Below the pieces are notes generated by a model. That model had not been told where the DNA came from. It saw nothing but the letters and a program-made list of their open reading frames with translations, and ran no database searches. Positions 50,501 through 59,500 of a stretch of 64,000 bases of DNA are shown piece by piece. The DNA lies in assembly GCA_037013495.1 (NCBI GenBank), contig JAZDXN010000026.1, positions 3,410,001 through 3,474,000 on the forward strand. Reading direction: 5' to 3'. A program made the translations under genes and the position numbers. Within the stretch, counting starts at the first letter, position 1. Each line of letters starts with the position of its first letter. This DNA comes from Hippophae tibetana (lineage: Eukaryota > Streptophyta > Magnoliopsida > Rosales > Elaeagnaceae).

Positions 50501-52685
50501 ATTCATTGAGATTTTCATGGACGATTTCTCTGTCTTTGGGAACTCATTTGATGATTGCTTACATAAATTGACTTTGGTTTTAGAAAGATGCATTGAATGC
50601 AATCTAACCCTTAGTTGGGAGAAAAGTCATTTTATGGTTCAACAAGGGATAGTTTTAGGACATATAATTTCAAACAAGGGTATTGAAGTTGATAAGGCAA
50701 AAGTTGAATTGATATCCAAACTACCTCCCCCTACATCTGTGAAGGGGATAAGAAGCTTCTTGGGACATGCAGGATTCTACAGACGATTTATTAAAGATTT
50801 CTCTAAAATAAGTCGTCCATTATGTAACTTGCTATCCAAAGATGCTGATTTTGATTTCAACAATGACTGCCTTACCTCCTTTAATACCTTGAAAGATAAA
50901 CTCACATCTACCCCTGTTATAATGGCACCAAACTGGTCTTTACCCTTTGAAATAATGTGTGACGCTTCTGATTATGCAATAGGAGCAGTCCTGGGACAAA
51001 GAGTGGAAAAGCGTTTACATGTCATCTACTATGCTAGCAAAACACTCAATGATGCCCAGATGAATTACACCACCACTGAAAAGGAATTCTTGGCTATAGT
51101 ATTCTCTTTAGACAAATTTCGGTCTTATTTAGTAGGATCTAAAGTGATTGTGCATTCTGATCATGCTGCTTTAAGATACCTATTAAGTAAACCAAATGCC
51201 AAGCCAAGGTTAATCAGGTGGGTCTTACTCTTACAAGAATTTGACCTAGAAATCAAGGATAAGAAAGGCAGTGAAAACTTAGTAGCTGACCATTTGTCTA
51301 GGTTGATTTCTGACTTTAATTCTCTTAAAGATGAGAGTAATGACGATATAGTTGAAACCTTTCCTGATGAACAGTTATTTTTCATAGGTCCGAACCCATG
51401 GTACGCTGATATTGTAAACTATCTTGCCACTGGTGTTTTGCGACCTAACACTTCATATCAGGAGAAGAAAAGGTTTTTTAAAACTATTAAGGACTATTTC
51501 TGGGATGACCCTTATTTATACAAGATTGGTCAAGATCAAGTCATCCGGAGATGTGTACCTGAAGAAGAACATAAGAGCATTCTGACTTTTTGTCATGAAC
51601 TTCATTGTGGGGGTCATTTTGGAGGAGAAAAGACAGCCCGTAAGATATTACAGTCTGGATTCTTTTGGCCCACTCTTTTTAAAGATGCTCATATGTTTTG
51701 TGCACAATGTGATAGATGTCAAAGAACAGGAAACATAAGCAAAAGAGATGAAATGCCTTTGACATCTAATTTAGTTGTTGAACTCTTTGACGTATGGGGG
51801 ATTGACTTTATGGGTCCTTTTCCCCCATCTAATGGTTTTCAATACATTTTGGTTGCTGTGGATTATGTGTCCAAGTGGGTAGAAGCTATCCCCACCAAAA
51901 CCAATGATGCTAATGTTGTTGTGAAATTCTTGAAAGATTTCATATTCAGTAGGTTCGGAACGCCTAGAGCTATAATAAGTGATGGAGGTAGCCATTTTTG
52001 TAACAAACTCTTTGATGGAGTACTAAACAAGTACAACATCACACATAAGGTAGCTACTCCATATCATCCTCAAACTTCCGGATTAGTGGAAGTAAGTAAT
52101 AGGCAAATCAAGGGAATACTGGAACGCACTGTGCGTCCTTCAAGGAAGGATTGGGCATTTAAGTTAAATGATGCCTTATGGGCATACCGCACCGCTTACA
52201 AAACACCTATTGGGATGAGCCCTTACCGGTTAATCTTTGGGAAAGCGTGCCACCTTCCAGTTGAACTTGAACACAAGGCTTATTGGGCAATTAAAGAGCT
52301 AAACATGGATTTAGATAAAGCAGGTGAAAAACGAGTACTCCAGCTTCATGAGTTGGAAGAAATTAGGAATGAAGCCTATGAGAATGCCAAATTATACAAG
52401 GAGCGTACTAAGCGCTATCATGACAAGAGGCTAGTTCCTAAGACTCTTCACCCTGGAATGAAAGTTCTTTTATTTAACTCTCGTTTGAGATTGTTTCCAG
52501 GAAAGCTAAGATCAAGATGGGATGGACCATTCAAAATAGTTCAGGTATCTGAACATGGAGTAGTAGAACTATTGGACTCCAAGACACAAAAAACGTTCAA
52601 AGTTAATGGCCATCGTGTCAAGCCTTATGTGGAAGAACCAAACAACATTGCTGAAATGGATTGCATTTGGCTGAGTAACCCTTAG
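47514..52685 (+). CDS. gag-pol: Gag-Pol polyprotein (gag, protease, RT, RNase H, integrase)
   Basis: One intact 1,723-codon ORF that would supply capsid and all enzymes for reverse transcription and integration. ATG at 47514 sits in a strong context (ACCATGG). Gag spans about 1-370 with a complete CX2CX4HX4C zinc knuckle (C255, C258, H263, C268). The aspartic protease has DLGA at 556-559. RT (about 830-1050) has D939 and FMDD at 1001-1004. RNase H has D1150, the E1189/E1191 region and D1216. Integrase has a zinc-binding H1364, H1368, C1396, C1399 and the catalytic D1431, D1490, E1526 with exact D35E spacing, then a GPF motif at 1671-1673. No chromodomain or second RNase H is seen. Gag and pol are fused in one frame, as is usual for Athila and many plant gypsy elements, so cleavage by its own protease is expected. 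All catalytic residues checked are present, so it may be active. Confidence 0.97.
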   Translation: MGDAEDRRKKMKEYTMPIIGNVTSGIQLQEAARNYELKKIHYSLLPSFYGIPNEDPLHFIREFYAIVQTFPLHAINEDQLRMRCFPYTLKDKAWSWFITLQSGSLKTWEAVYEIFMGRFYSHQKTVDLRTKIATFSQMNEEPFHEAWERFKLLFIQCQNHSFPLQLQNQFFYDGLTLQSQYMVDNAAGGAVGEKTAEETYNLYELLGSNSQQRGGRRKAKVNEVGSDNEITLQLAELTKQVKFLTSHQISNQEVCEVCCSIGHGTHNCSNTCDSSVDAIEEVQSFQRYHPNTYNHPAYTQYPTLRSDNNHPYPPSQSFKPTLEDSLNAFIQVSRDNQLMTNQRLNTMEASVKRIESKVGQLAEQMQKKEPGKLPSQPEQAKDVRTLRSGKVVNTSLPEISNNLPCSSGNKEGDTLISQKGETSVKLNKPSEKLIGGSSDTPKIQKTTEPHQIQVPFPHRLKESKQDKQFTDLFNMLSKVNINLPLLEVIMNVPSYAKFFKELNTKKRRYELNERVVVSEISSAVLQHKLPPKLKDPGSFIINITMGDRKVAKAMLDLGASINLMPYSIFLQLNLGDLKPTTMSLQLADRSLKYPEGIVEDVLVQVDKLIIPVDFVVLDMQENPALDREHTILLGRPFMATTKTIIDVQDGNLTMTVLGETVHFKVFDSSPFPSISAIDEIFDVDPLDNLVQNTFFRTRIEDKLETVLTLEKVEEDVDEEIKGYLEQLDNNEVMTKSSTLLNLPSSSSIKEANPPELELKDLPEHLKYVFLGEGETYPVIISSTLTKPQEKELIKVLKQFKKSIGWSIGDIRGISPTMCMHKINLEDGAKPVREAQRRLNPNMQEVVKKEILKLLEEGIIYPIADSKWVSPVHVVPKKSGITVVKNDKSELVPTRIITGWRMCIDFRKLNLYTKKDHFPLPFIDQMLERLAGHEFYCFLDGLSGYYQVPIAPEDQEKTTFTCPFGTFAFRRMPFGLCNAPATFQRCMISIFSDMVEKFIEIFMDDFSVFGNSFDDCLHKLTLVLERCIECNLTLSWEKSHFMVQQGIVLGHIISNKGIEVDKAKVELISKLPPPTSVKGIRSFLGHAGFYRRFIKDFSKISRPLCNLLSKDADFDFNNDCLTSFNTLKDKLTSTPVIMAPNWSLPFEIMCDASDYAIGAVLGQRVEKRLHVIYYASKTLNDAQMNYTTTEKEFLAIVFSLDKFRSYLVGSKVIVHSDHAALRYLLSKPNAKPRLIRWVLLLQEFDLEIKDKKGSENLVADHLSRLISDFNSLKDESNDDIVETFPDEQLFFIGPNPWYADIVNYLATGVLRPNTSYQEKKRFFKTIKDYFWDDPYLYKIGQDQVIRRCVPEEEHKSILTFCHELHCGGHFGGEKTARKILQSGFFWPTLFKDAHMFCAQCDRCQRTGNISKRDEMPLTSNLVVELFDVWGIDFMGPFPPSNGFQYILVAVDYVSKWVEAIPTKTNDANVVVKFLKDFIFSRFGTPRAIISDGGSHFCNKLFDGVLNKYNITHKVATPYHPQTSGLVEVSNRQIKGILERTVRPSRKDWAFKLNDALWAYRTAYKTPIGMSPYRLIFGKACHLPVELEHKAYWAIKELNMDLDKAGEKRVLQLHELEEIRNEAYENAKLYKERTKRYHDKRLVPKTLHPGMKVLLFNSRLRLFPGKLRSRWDGPFKIVQVSEHGVVELLDSKTQKTFKVNGHRVKPYVEEPNNIAEMDCIWLSNP

Positions 52686-52698
52686 CACCAAAAAGATA

Positions 52699-52746
52699 CG
52701 TCTTGCTAAGACGTTAAACTAAGCGCTGGATGGGAGGCAACCCATC
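52699..52746 (+). other. Two-hairpin module after the gag-pol stop
   Basis: CGTCTT (52699-52704) pairs with AAGACG (52708-52713) around GCT, then GATGGG (52729-52734) pairs with CCCATC (52741-52746) around AGGCAA, with AAGCGCT between. It begins 13 bases after the stop. I recall closely similar GCGCT...GGGAGGCAACCC strings after pol in other plant Athila-type elements. Its function is not known to me. Confidence 0.75.
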
Positions 52747-53005
52747 ATGTTAGGTAATTTTTTTGTTATTTGTTTTATTTACTTAATTTTATTGTTTATT
52801 TTAGTTTACTTGTATGTGAATAATTTTTAAAATTGTTAAAACTAAAATATTTGTTGAGATGTTAGAAGTTCACAGCGATCTGTCTGTATACACTTTAATG
52901 ATGAATATGATGGATGCACCTGCATTTCTTCATTACTACTTACACATTCTCAAGAAATAGGTAATCTTTCTCCTCTTTTCTCTTTATCTTTAATTTGCAG
53001 TTGTT

Positions 53006-53048
53006 ACATTGAGGACAATGTAAGTTCTAGGTTGGGGGTGGTGGAAAG
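53006..53048 (+). promoter_or_regulatory. Hairpin followed by an internal polypurine-like tract
   Basis: ACATTG (53006-53011) pairs perfectly with CAATGT (53016-53021) around AGGA. Ten bases later GGTTGGGGGTGGTGGAAAG begins. It shares GGTTGGGGG with the terminal polypurine tract, so it could act as a second (central-type) plus-strand primer. I recall similar GAGGACAATG...TTGGGGGTG strings in related plant elements. Confidence 0.55.
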
Positions 53049-53656
53049 TTACCATGCTATATATAAAAAAAAATTATCACAAAAATGTATCATATCTTTA
53101 AATCAAATTTAAGTAAATAGTTAAAGTCTTTGGTACTGTTAGATTAATTTTTGAAAACATATCATGAAATATTTTGTAATTATTTTTGATAATTAGTTAG
53201 TTTTTGTCATAACTAGTATTTCTTGATAAAATGTGGAAATTATATTAAACCCAAAATCGGTGTTTATGAATTTTTTTTTAGTGGAGACTACCCTTGTGAG
53301 ATATAATTTGAGCCTAATTTCTTTTATTCAGAGTGAAATATATATTTTTTCTACTCCAAACACATTTCTTATTTATTCAAAAAGTTTAGATGATCTCTAT
53401 AGGTATTAGCATTGAATGTATGAATTTTTTTCTCATCTTAATAGAGTATCATATATTTTTGATTATTATTTTTGCTTAGATTAAATGATTTGAGTAGAAA
53501 TTGATAGTATATGCTTATATCTCATTTATGCATGACTGTTACAAAAACAAAAAGACATATCTGGGGTTACCTAAACCAAGATCAAACAGAAAAGCCAAAA
53601 AAATTAACCACTCACCAAAATCCAAAAAAATGTACAATCTGTACATGGGTTGACTC

Positions 53657-53690
<34 letters not shown>

Positions 53691-54441
53691 GAGAGATAAA
53701 AAAATAGTATCATCTACATACTATGACCCACATTGCCTACAAAGTTGTGAGTAAAGGCTAATTACAAAAGAAAGATATAGGAAGTAATTCCCTAAAAAGT
53801 CATTGCAATTTCTTCATTTGTTAAAGCATATATCTTGAAATTCTTTCTTAATGAGTTTGATTTATGCATGAAAATAATTTTTGTATATGATATCTTTATA
53901 ATTTATACATTCGATTCCTTTCATGAGATCAATGTTAAAATAACACTTTGAGCCTTTATTCTTTATACATATGCGAACATATTAGTTCATTTCTATACAT
54001 CAACTCTTTCGCATATAAATTAGTATGAGTGTTTGAACCCATAGGATTCAGTGCTTTGAGAGTATTGACTTGTGAGGAATAGAGTCGAAGCGAATACTGA
54101 TTCATGACACTGAAATTGGGTAAAATTAAATTGATACATTTTTGAAATGAAATATGAAAATGATTTTCGACTAATTATTATAATAAAATCATGATTGTTT
54201 AAAGAGATTAAAATAACTTATGCTTGAGATTTCAATTATGATCTTAAAAGAGATTAAAAAGTATGAGATATTTTTGTGATATGTTGTGTTCTTTTACTCT
54301 TAAATTAATTTTTGATTGTGTTGTAATTTTAATTTTTGATTTGATTGTTTTTATCTTTACATTTAGTTCAATGTTTGTGGGTATCATTACTGAAAACCCT
54401 CACGAGACTCAAACTCGTCCACTAGGGCAACCTAGGGGTTT

Positions 54442-54551
54442 AACGGCTTGTTGCATAGGCTAAATGCAACCGTTTCAATCCACGAAAGTGATTTAGGATA
54501 GTTTAATTTTTAGCTTTTATCGCTTCTCTTGCTAAGAGACTAGCAAGAAGC
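54442..54551 (+). other. Two strong hairpins just upstream of the polypurine tract
   Basis: Hairpin A: AACGG (54442-54446) and TTGCAT (54451-54456) pair with ATGCAA (54464-54469) and CCGTT (54470-54474), with bulge CTTG. Hairpin B: GCTT (54522-54525) and CTTGCTA (54528-54534) pair with TAGCAAG (54541-54547) and AAGC (54548-54551), loop AGAGAC, bulge CT. Hairpin B ends one base before GGTTGGGGG. Confidence 0.65.
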
Positions 54552-54552
54552 T

Positions 54553-54564
54553 GGTTGGGGGTTG
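54553..54564 (+). promoter_or_regulatory. Polypurine tract before the 3' LTR
   Basis: GGTTGGGGG followed by TTG abuts the TGATGAG start of the 3' LTR, where the plus-strand primer must lie. It is short and interrupted by two T, so the exact primer ends are uncertain. Confidence 0.65.
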
Positions 54565-56594
54565 TGATGAGTGCTCAAAAAGCACTAAAATAACCATGAT
54601 TTTATGTACCTTAATTGATTAAAAATACATATATTTATATGTTTTATCATATATTTATATAAATTTGTCTTTTTCGGAATCACGGGTATTTTTATTGTTT
54701 TTCAGGTATTTTGGCTTAAAAACGCAATGTAAAGACTTAAAGAGGAATATTTGAAGCAATACATCACAAATATATCAATAAATAAGTGAGAAAAGGTCAA
54801 CAAACATGGAAAAATCGGACGAAATGGGTCGAAAAGGTCAAAAATGTCAAAAAGACGGAAATCGCGCGTCGCAGCCCGGCCGTGCGCGCAGCCCAGCGCC
54901 CCAGCGCCCAGCCGCGCGCGCCCCAGCGCCCCATCCCGCGCGCGCCCGCGCGCGCTGGCATGCCCAGCTGCGCGCAGCGACAGCCCCAGCGCGCGCGCGC
55001 AGCGCCCAGCAGCCGCCCATCCGCGCGCCCAACGCGTTTTCGCCCCATTTTTCACGTGCAGCCGCCCCTGTGACGTCATGCTGACGTCATTGATGACATC
55101 AGCAAGTCCAATACGCGTTTTTACATTTTTTAATATTTTTTTAACATTTTTTTACTCATTTTTTCTCTCCATCCTCACCTATAAATACCCCCCTTCCATT
55201 CACTTCAAAACACACCTTCAAAACTCACTTCTCTCTTCTTTCTTTCTCTCATTTCTTAGTTTTTAGTTTCTCTTAGTTTCTTTCTAAGTTTCTAAGCTTT
55301 TCTTAGTTTTTCTCTTAGTTTTTAGTTCAATTCTCTTAGGTTTAGTGTTCTTCTCTTTTTGAGAGGAACTTGTAATGTTTTTGTAATAATTTAGATTTTT
55401 GATTCAATATATGGAAGTGCAAATTCCGCTCGGAGGTTTTCTAGCAACGGGAATAGCGTCGAAGTTCTGTAAGGATTTTATTTTCTTTACAGTTATTTTT
55501 ATGCTTTATTCTTACATGTTATATTCAACTTGTCTGTGGTTAAATTTAACTATGCTAGCTGTTTAGTAAAAATGATGTAATAACGACGTTGTTATGCTTG
55601 CGAAATATTAAATAGGTAAAAATCTTTAAAATGAATTGATTTTGTTTTTATTCAAGATTTTATATTAAGAATGTTAGAGAGAAATATATTATTTTTCATT
55701 ACAAACTTAAACCCGAAAATTAGATTTTAAGGTTTAGTTATCCGGTCTAATTTAGAGTAGTGCTCTTTTATTTGTTGGTACAATCGCCCGGTAGTTAGAG
55801 TGAAACTCTATTTCAAAAGTTTTTATAAGAATTATTATGAGAAAATGTATTGACAACATGTTTTCAATAGTGGTTTTAAAACTTGAAAGTTAGTACTCGG
55901 ATAATTAAATTCTTAGGTTTAATTTGGACACCTTGAATAAAGTTTAAACTGTCTAACCCCACCAAAGGTGGCATTTAAATGGTTCATTTTCAATCTCTTA
56001 GAAAAAGGAATTAATTTAATTAAGCATATTAGTTATCAACCCCACCCATAGGTGTTAATTGATTTGTTTAGTTAACAAAGAATATCTAACCCCACCAAAG
56101 GTGGTATTTATATAAAAAAGAGAGAATCAATAAAATGTCAATTTATATCTTTAATAACCTAGTTAATATGAGCAAGCATAATTAATTTAGTTATTATATC
56201 CATAAATACTCCGCTAATATAAATGATAAAAATTTGCATGAACATTTATTGAATCCGTATATATGTTTATTTCTAGATAATTATTTATTGAATTTGTATC
56301 TATGTTTATTTTTATGATTTTAGATTATATTTAATTAATCTGTATATATGTTTTATTTTATGTTATTAGATTAGGAACACACAAAACCAAACTATCGTGA
56401 CAGGATGTTTAGGATTTAATTTCGTTTTTAAAAGATTGAATAATAAGTTAAAAACCACATACATTCCTTCCTTAGATCGACCTTGGGAGTATACTTATCA
56501 TTTTCTACGAAATGATTCGTGCACTTGCGAGAGTTTTATAAATATTAAAACCAAAGTATTTGCGGGAATCGGCGATGCCGGTTTTCGTTCATCA
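54565..56594 (+). repeat. 3' LTR (2,030 bp)
   Basis: It matches the 5' LTR from TGATGAGTGC to CGTTCATCA. The length difference of 66 is fully explained by deletions of 32 and 43 bases in the GC-rich block (54864-55069) at short direct repeats and a gain of 9 bases (a TGTCAAAAA repeat near 54846). The three CCACC-type hairpins recur at about 55959-56104. The end is fixed by the ATCAC target duplication. Confidence 0.96.
55053..55186 (+). promoter_or_regulatory. LTR promoter motifs in the 3' LTR
   Basis: Same set as in the 5' LTR: CACGTG at 55053-55058, TGACGTCA at 55071-55078 and 55082-55089, TATAAAT at 55180-55186. From here transcription would run rightward into the satellite; in the 5' copy it drives the element. 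Confidence 0.7.
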
Positions 56595-56599
56595 ATCAC
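56595..56599. repeat. Target site duplication, right copy (ATCAC)
   Basis: ATCAC follows the 3' LTR end TCATCA and continues as satellite sequence TTAATGTGTGTTTAAAG. Confidence 0.97.
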
Positions 56600-59500
56600 T
56601 TAATGTGTGTTTAAAGTTTGTGACGCACCATTTTCATTTTTCTTACTTCTGGTTTAATTCAATAGAGCTATGTAGGAGATATTGGTGCCGACCTAGGGCT
56701 GTTTCTTTATATTTTCAATCAGTCTCTATTCTTCACAAATAATAAGAGAAGAGAAAAAGAAAGAGGATGTCGTTCACATTTTCAAAAACAACAAAACATT
56801 TTGTAAATATGAGTTACAACTTTCAACGGAGATAACTTTTGACTCTGGTATCGAAACCGCTATTATAATATATCAAATCAGAGCTCGTTTCAAATTACAC
56901 AATATATTTTGGTCCCACCAAGGAAAATCATTTTTCTACCGAAATTAACACATTTACTTCACTTTCCGAGGGTTTAAAGTTTTTCACGCACCATTTTCAT
57001 TTTATTTAGTGCTAGTTTAATTCAATAGAGCTATAGAGGAAATATTGGTGCCAACCTAGGGTTGTTTGTTTTTATTTTCAATAAGTCTCTATTCTTCAAG
57101 AAAAAAATAAGAGAAGAGAAAAAGAAAGAGGATGTCATTCACATTTACAAAAACAACAAATCATTTGGTAAATATGAGTTACAACTTTCAACGGAGATAA
57201 ATTTTGACTCTGGTATCGAAACCGCTATTATAATATATCAAATCGGAGCTCGTTTCAAATTACACAATATGTTTTGGTCCCACCGAAGAAAATAGTTTTT
57301 GTACCCAAATTTATTCGTTTACATCACTTAATGGGTGTTTAAAGTTTGTGACGCACCATTTTCATTTTTTTTACTTCTGGTTTAATTCAATAGAGCTATG
57401 TAGGAGATATTGGTGCCGACCTAGGGTTGTTTCTTTATATTTTCAATCAGTCTCTATTCTTCACAAACAATAAGAGAAGAGAAAAAGAAAGAGGATTTCG
57501 TTCACATTTTCAAAAACAACAAAACATTTTGTAAATATGAGTTACAACTTTCAACGGAGATAACTTTTGACTCTGGTATCGAAACCGCTATTATAATATA
57601 TCAAATCGGAGCTCGTTTCAAATTACACAATATATTTTGGTCCCACCAAGGAAAATCATTTTTGTACCGAAATTAACACATTTACTTTACTAACCGAGAG
57701 TTTAAAATTGTTCACGCACCATTTTCATTTTACTTAGTGCTAGTTTAATTCAACAGAGCTATAGAGGAGATATTGGTGCCAACCTAGGGTTGTTTCTTTA
57801 TATTTTCAATAAGTCTATATTCTTCACAAAAAATAAGAGAAGAGAAAAAGAAAGAGGATGTCGTTCACATTTTCAAAAACAACAAAACATTTGGTAAGTA
57901 TGAGTTAAAACTTTCAACGAAGATAAATTTTGACTAGGGTATCGAAACCGCTTTTATAATATATCAAATCGAAGTGCGTATCAAATTACACAATATTTTT
58001 TGGTCCCGCCCAAGAAAATCGTTTTTTTACCCAAATTACATCGTTTAGATCACTTAATAGGTGTTTAAAGTTTGTGACACACCATTTTCATTTTTCTTAC
58101 TTCTGGTTTATTTCAATAGAGCTATATAGGAGATATTGGTGCCAACCTAGGGTTGTTTCTTTATATTTTCAATCAGTCTCTATTCTTCACAAACAATAAG
58201 AGAAGAGAAAAAGAAAGAGTATGTCGTTCACATTTTCAAAAACAACAAAACATTTTGTAAATATGAGTTACAACTTTCAACGGAGATAACTTTTGACTCT
58301 GGAATCGAAACCGCTATTATAATATATCAAATCGGAACTCATTTCAAATTACACAATATGTTTTTGTCCCACCAAGGAAAATAATTTTTGTACCCAAATT
58401 AACACATTTACTTTACTTACCGTGGGTTTAAAGTTTTTCACGCACCATTTTCATTGTACTTAGTGCTAGTTTAATTCAATTGAGCTATAGAGGAGATATT
58501 TGTGCCAACCTAGGGTTGTTTCTTTATATTTTCAATAAGTCTCTATTCTTCAAGAAAAAAATAAGAGAAGAGAAAAAGAAAGAGGATGTCGTTCACATTT
58601 TCAAAAACAACAAAACATTTGGTAAATATGAGTTACAGCTTTCAACGGAGATAAGTTTTGACTCGGGTATCGGAACCACTATTATAATATATCAAATCGA
58701 AGCTCGTATTAAATTACAAAATATTTTTTGGTCCGGCCAAAGAAAATAGTTTTTGTAACCAAATTACATAGTTTACATCACTTAATGGCTGTTTAAAGTT
58801 TGTGATGCACCATTTTCATTTTCCTTACTTCTGGTTTAATTCAATAGAGCTATATAGGAGATAATGGTGCCGACCTAGCGTTGTTTCTTTATATTTTCTA
58901 TCAGTCTCTATTCTTCACAAAAAATAAGAGAAGAGAAAAAGAAAGAGGATGTCGTTCACATTTTCAAAAAAACAAAACATTTTGTAAATATGAGTTCCAA
59001 CTTTAAACGGAGATAACTTTTGACTCGGGTATCGAAACTGGTATTATAATATATCAAATGGGAGCTCATTTCAAATTACACAATATGTTTTGGTCCCAAC
59101 AAAGAAAATCGTTTTTGTACCCAAATTAATACATTTACTTCACTTTCTGAGGGTTTAAAGTTTTTCACGCACCATTTTCATTTTATTTAGTGCAAGTTTA
59201 ATTCAATAGAGCTATAGAGGAAATATTGGTGCCAACCTAGGGTTGTTTGTTTTTATTTTCAATAAGTCTCTATTCTTCAAGAAAAAAATAAGAGAAGAGA
59301 AAAAGAAAGAGGATGTCGTTCACATTTTCAAAAACAACAAATCATTTGGTAAATATGAGTTACAACTTTCAAAGGACATAACTTTTGACTCGGGTATCGA
59401 AACCACTATTATAATATATCAAATCGAAGCTCGTATTAAATTACACAATATTTATTGGTCCCGCAAAAGAAAATCGTTTTTGTAACCAAATTACATAGTT

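Larger units (their letters stand above)
52747..54552 (+). other. 3' noncoding region of the retrotransposon, no env-like gene
   Basis: About 1.8 kb, AT-rich, with stops in all frames; the longest ORFs (about 62-66 codons) look random. It holds an ACATTG-AGGA-CAATGT hairpin with a G-rich tract (53006-53048), a run of 29 A (53660-53688) and two strong hairpins near its end. Many Athila elements carry an env-like ORF here; none is recognisable in this copy. Confidence 0.8.
42811..56594 (+). mobile_element. Complete Athila-like Ty3/gypsy LTR retrotransposon with two gag genes
   Basis: A 13,784-bp element with near-identical LTRs that begin TGATGA and end TCATCA (terminal inverted repeats), a 5-bp target duplication, a tRNA-Asp primer binding site, gag1, an intact gag-pol and a polypurine tract. 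Domain order PR-RT-RH-INT places it in Ty3/gypsy (Metaviridae). The protease motif DLGA, the RT wording around [16 protein letters not shown] and FMDDFSVFG, the absence of a chromodomain and the tRNA-Asp primer fit the Athila lineage as I know it. No env-like ORF is found in the 1.9 kb after pol. It is inserted in the same orientation in which I read the satellite. It appears structurally able to transpose, though activity is not shown. Confidence 0.96.

Noticed and set aside
48042-51995. Antisense ORFs of 60-97 codons inside gag-pol
   Set aside because: Shadows of the coding strand with no recognisable protein.
47514-52685. Frameshift or stop between gag and pol
   Set aside because: The frame is continuous from the zinc knuckle through the protease to integrase.
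53511-54463. Small ORFs of 62 and 66 codons after pol, as possible env remnants
   Set aside because: Short, low complexity, no signal peptide or transmembrane pattern worth naming, and one runs into an A-run.
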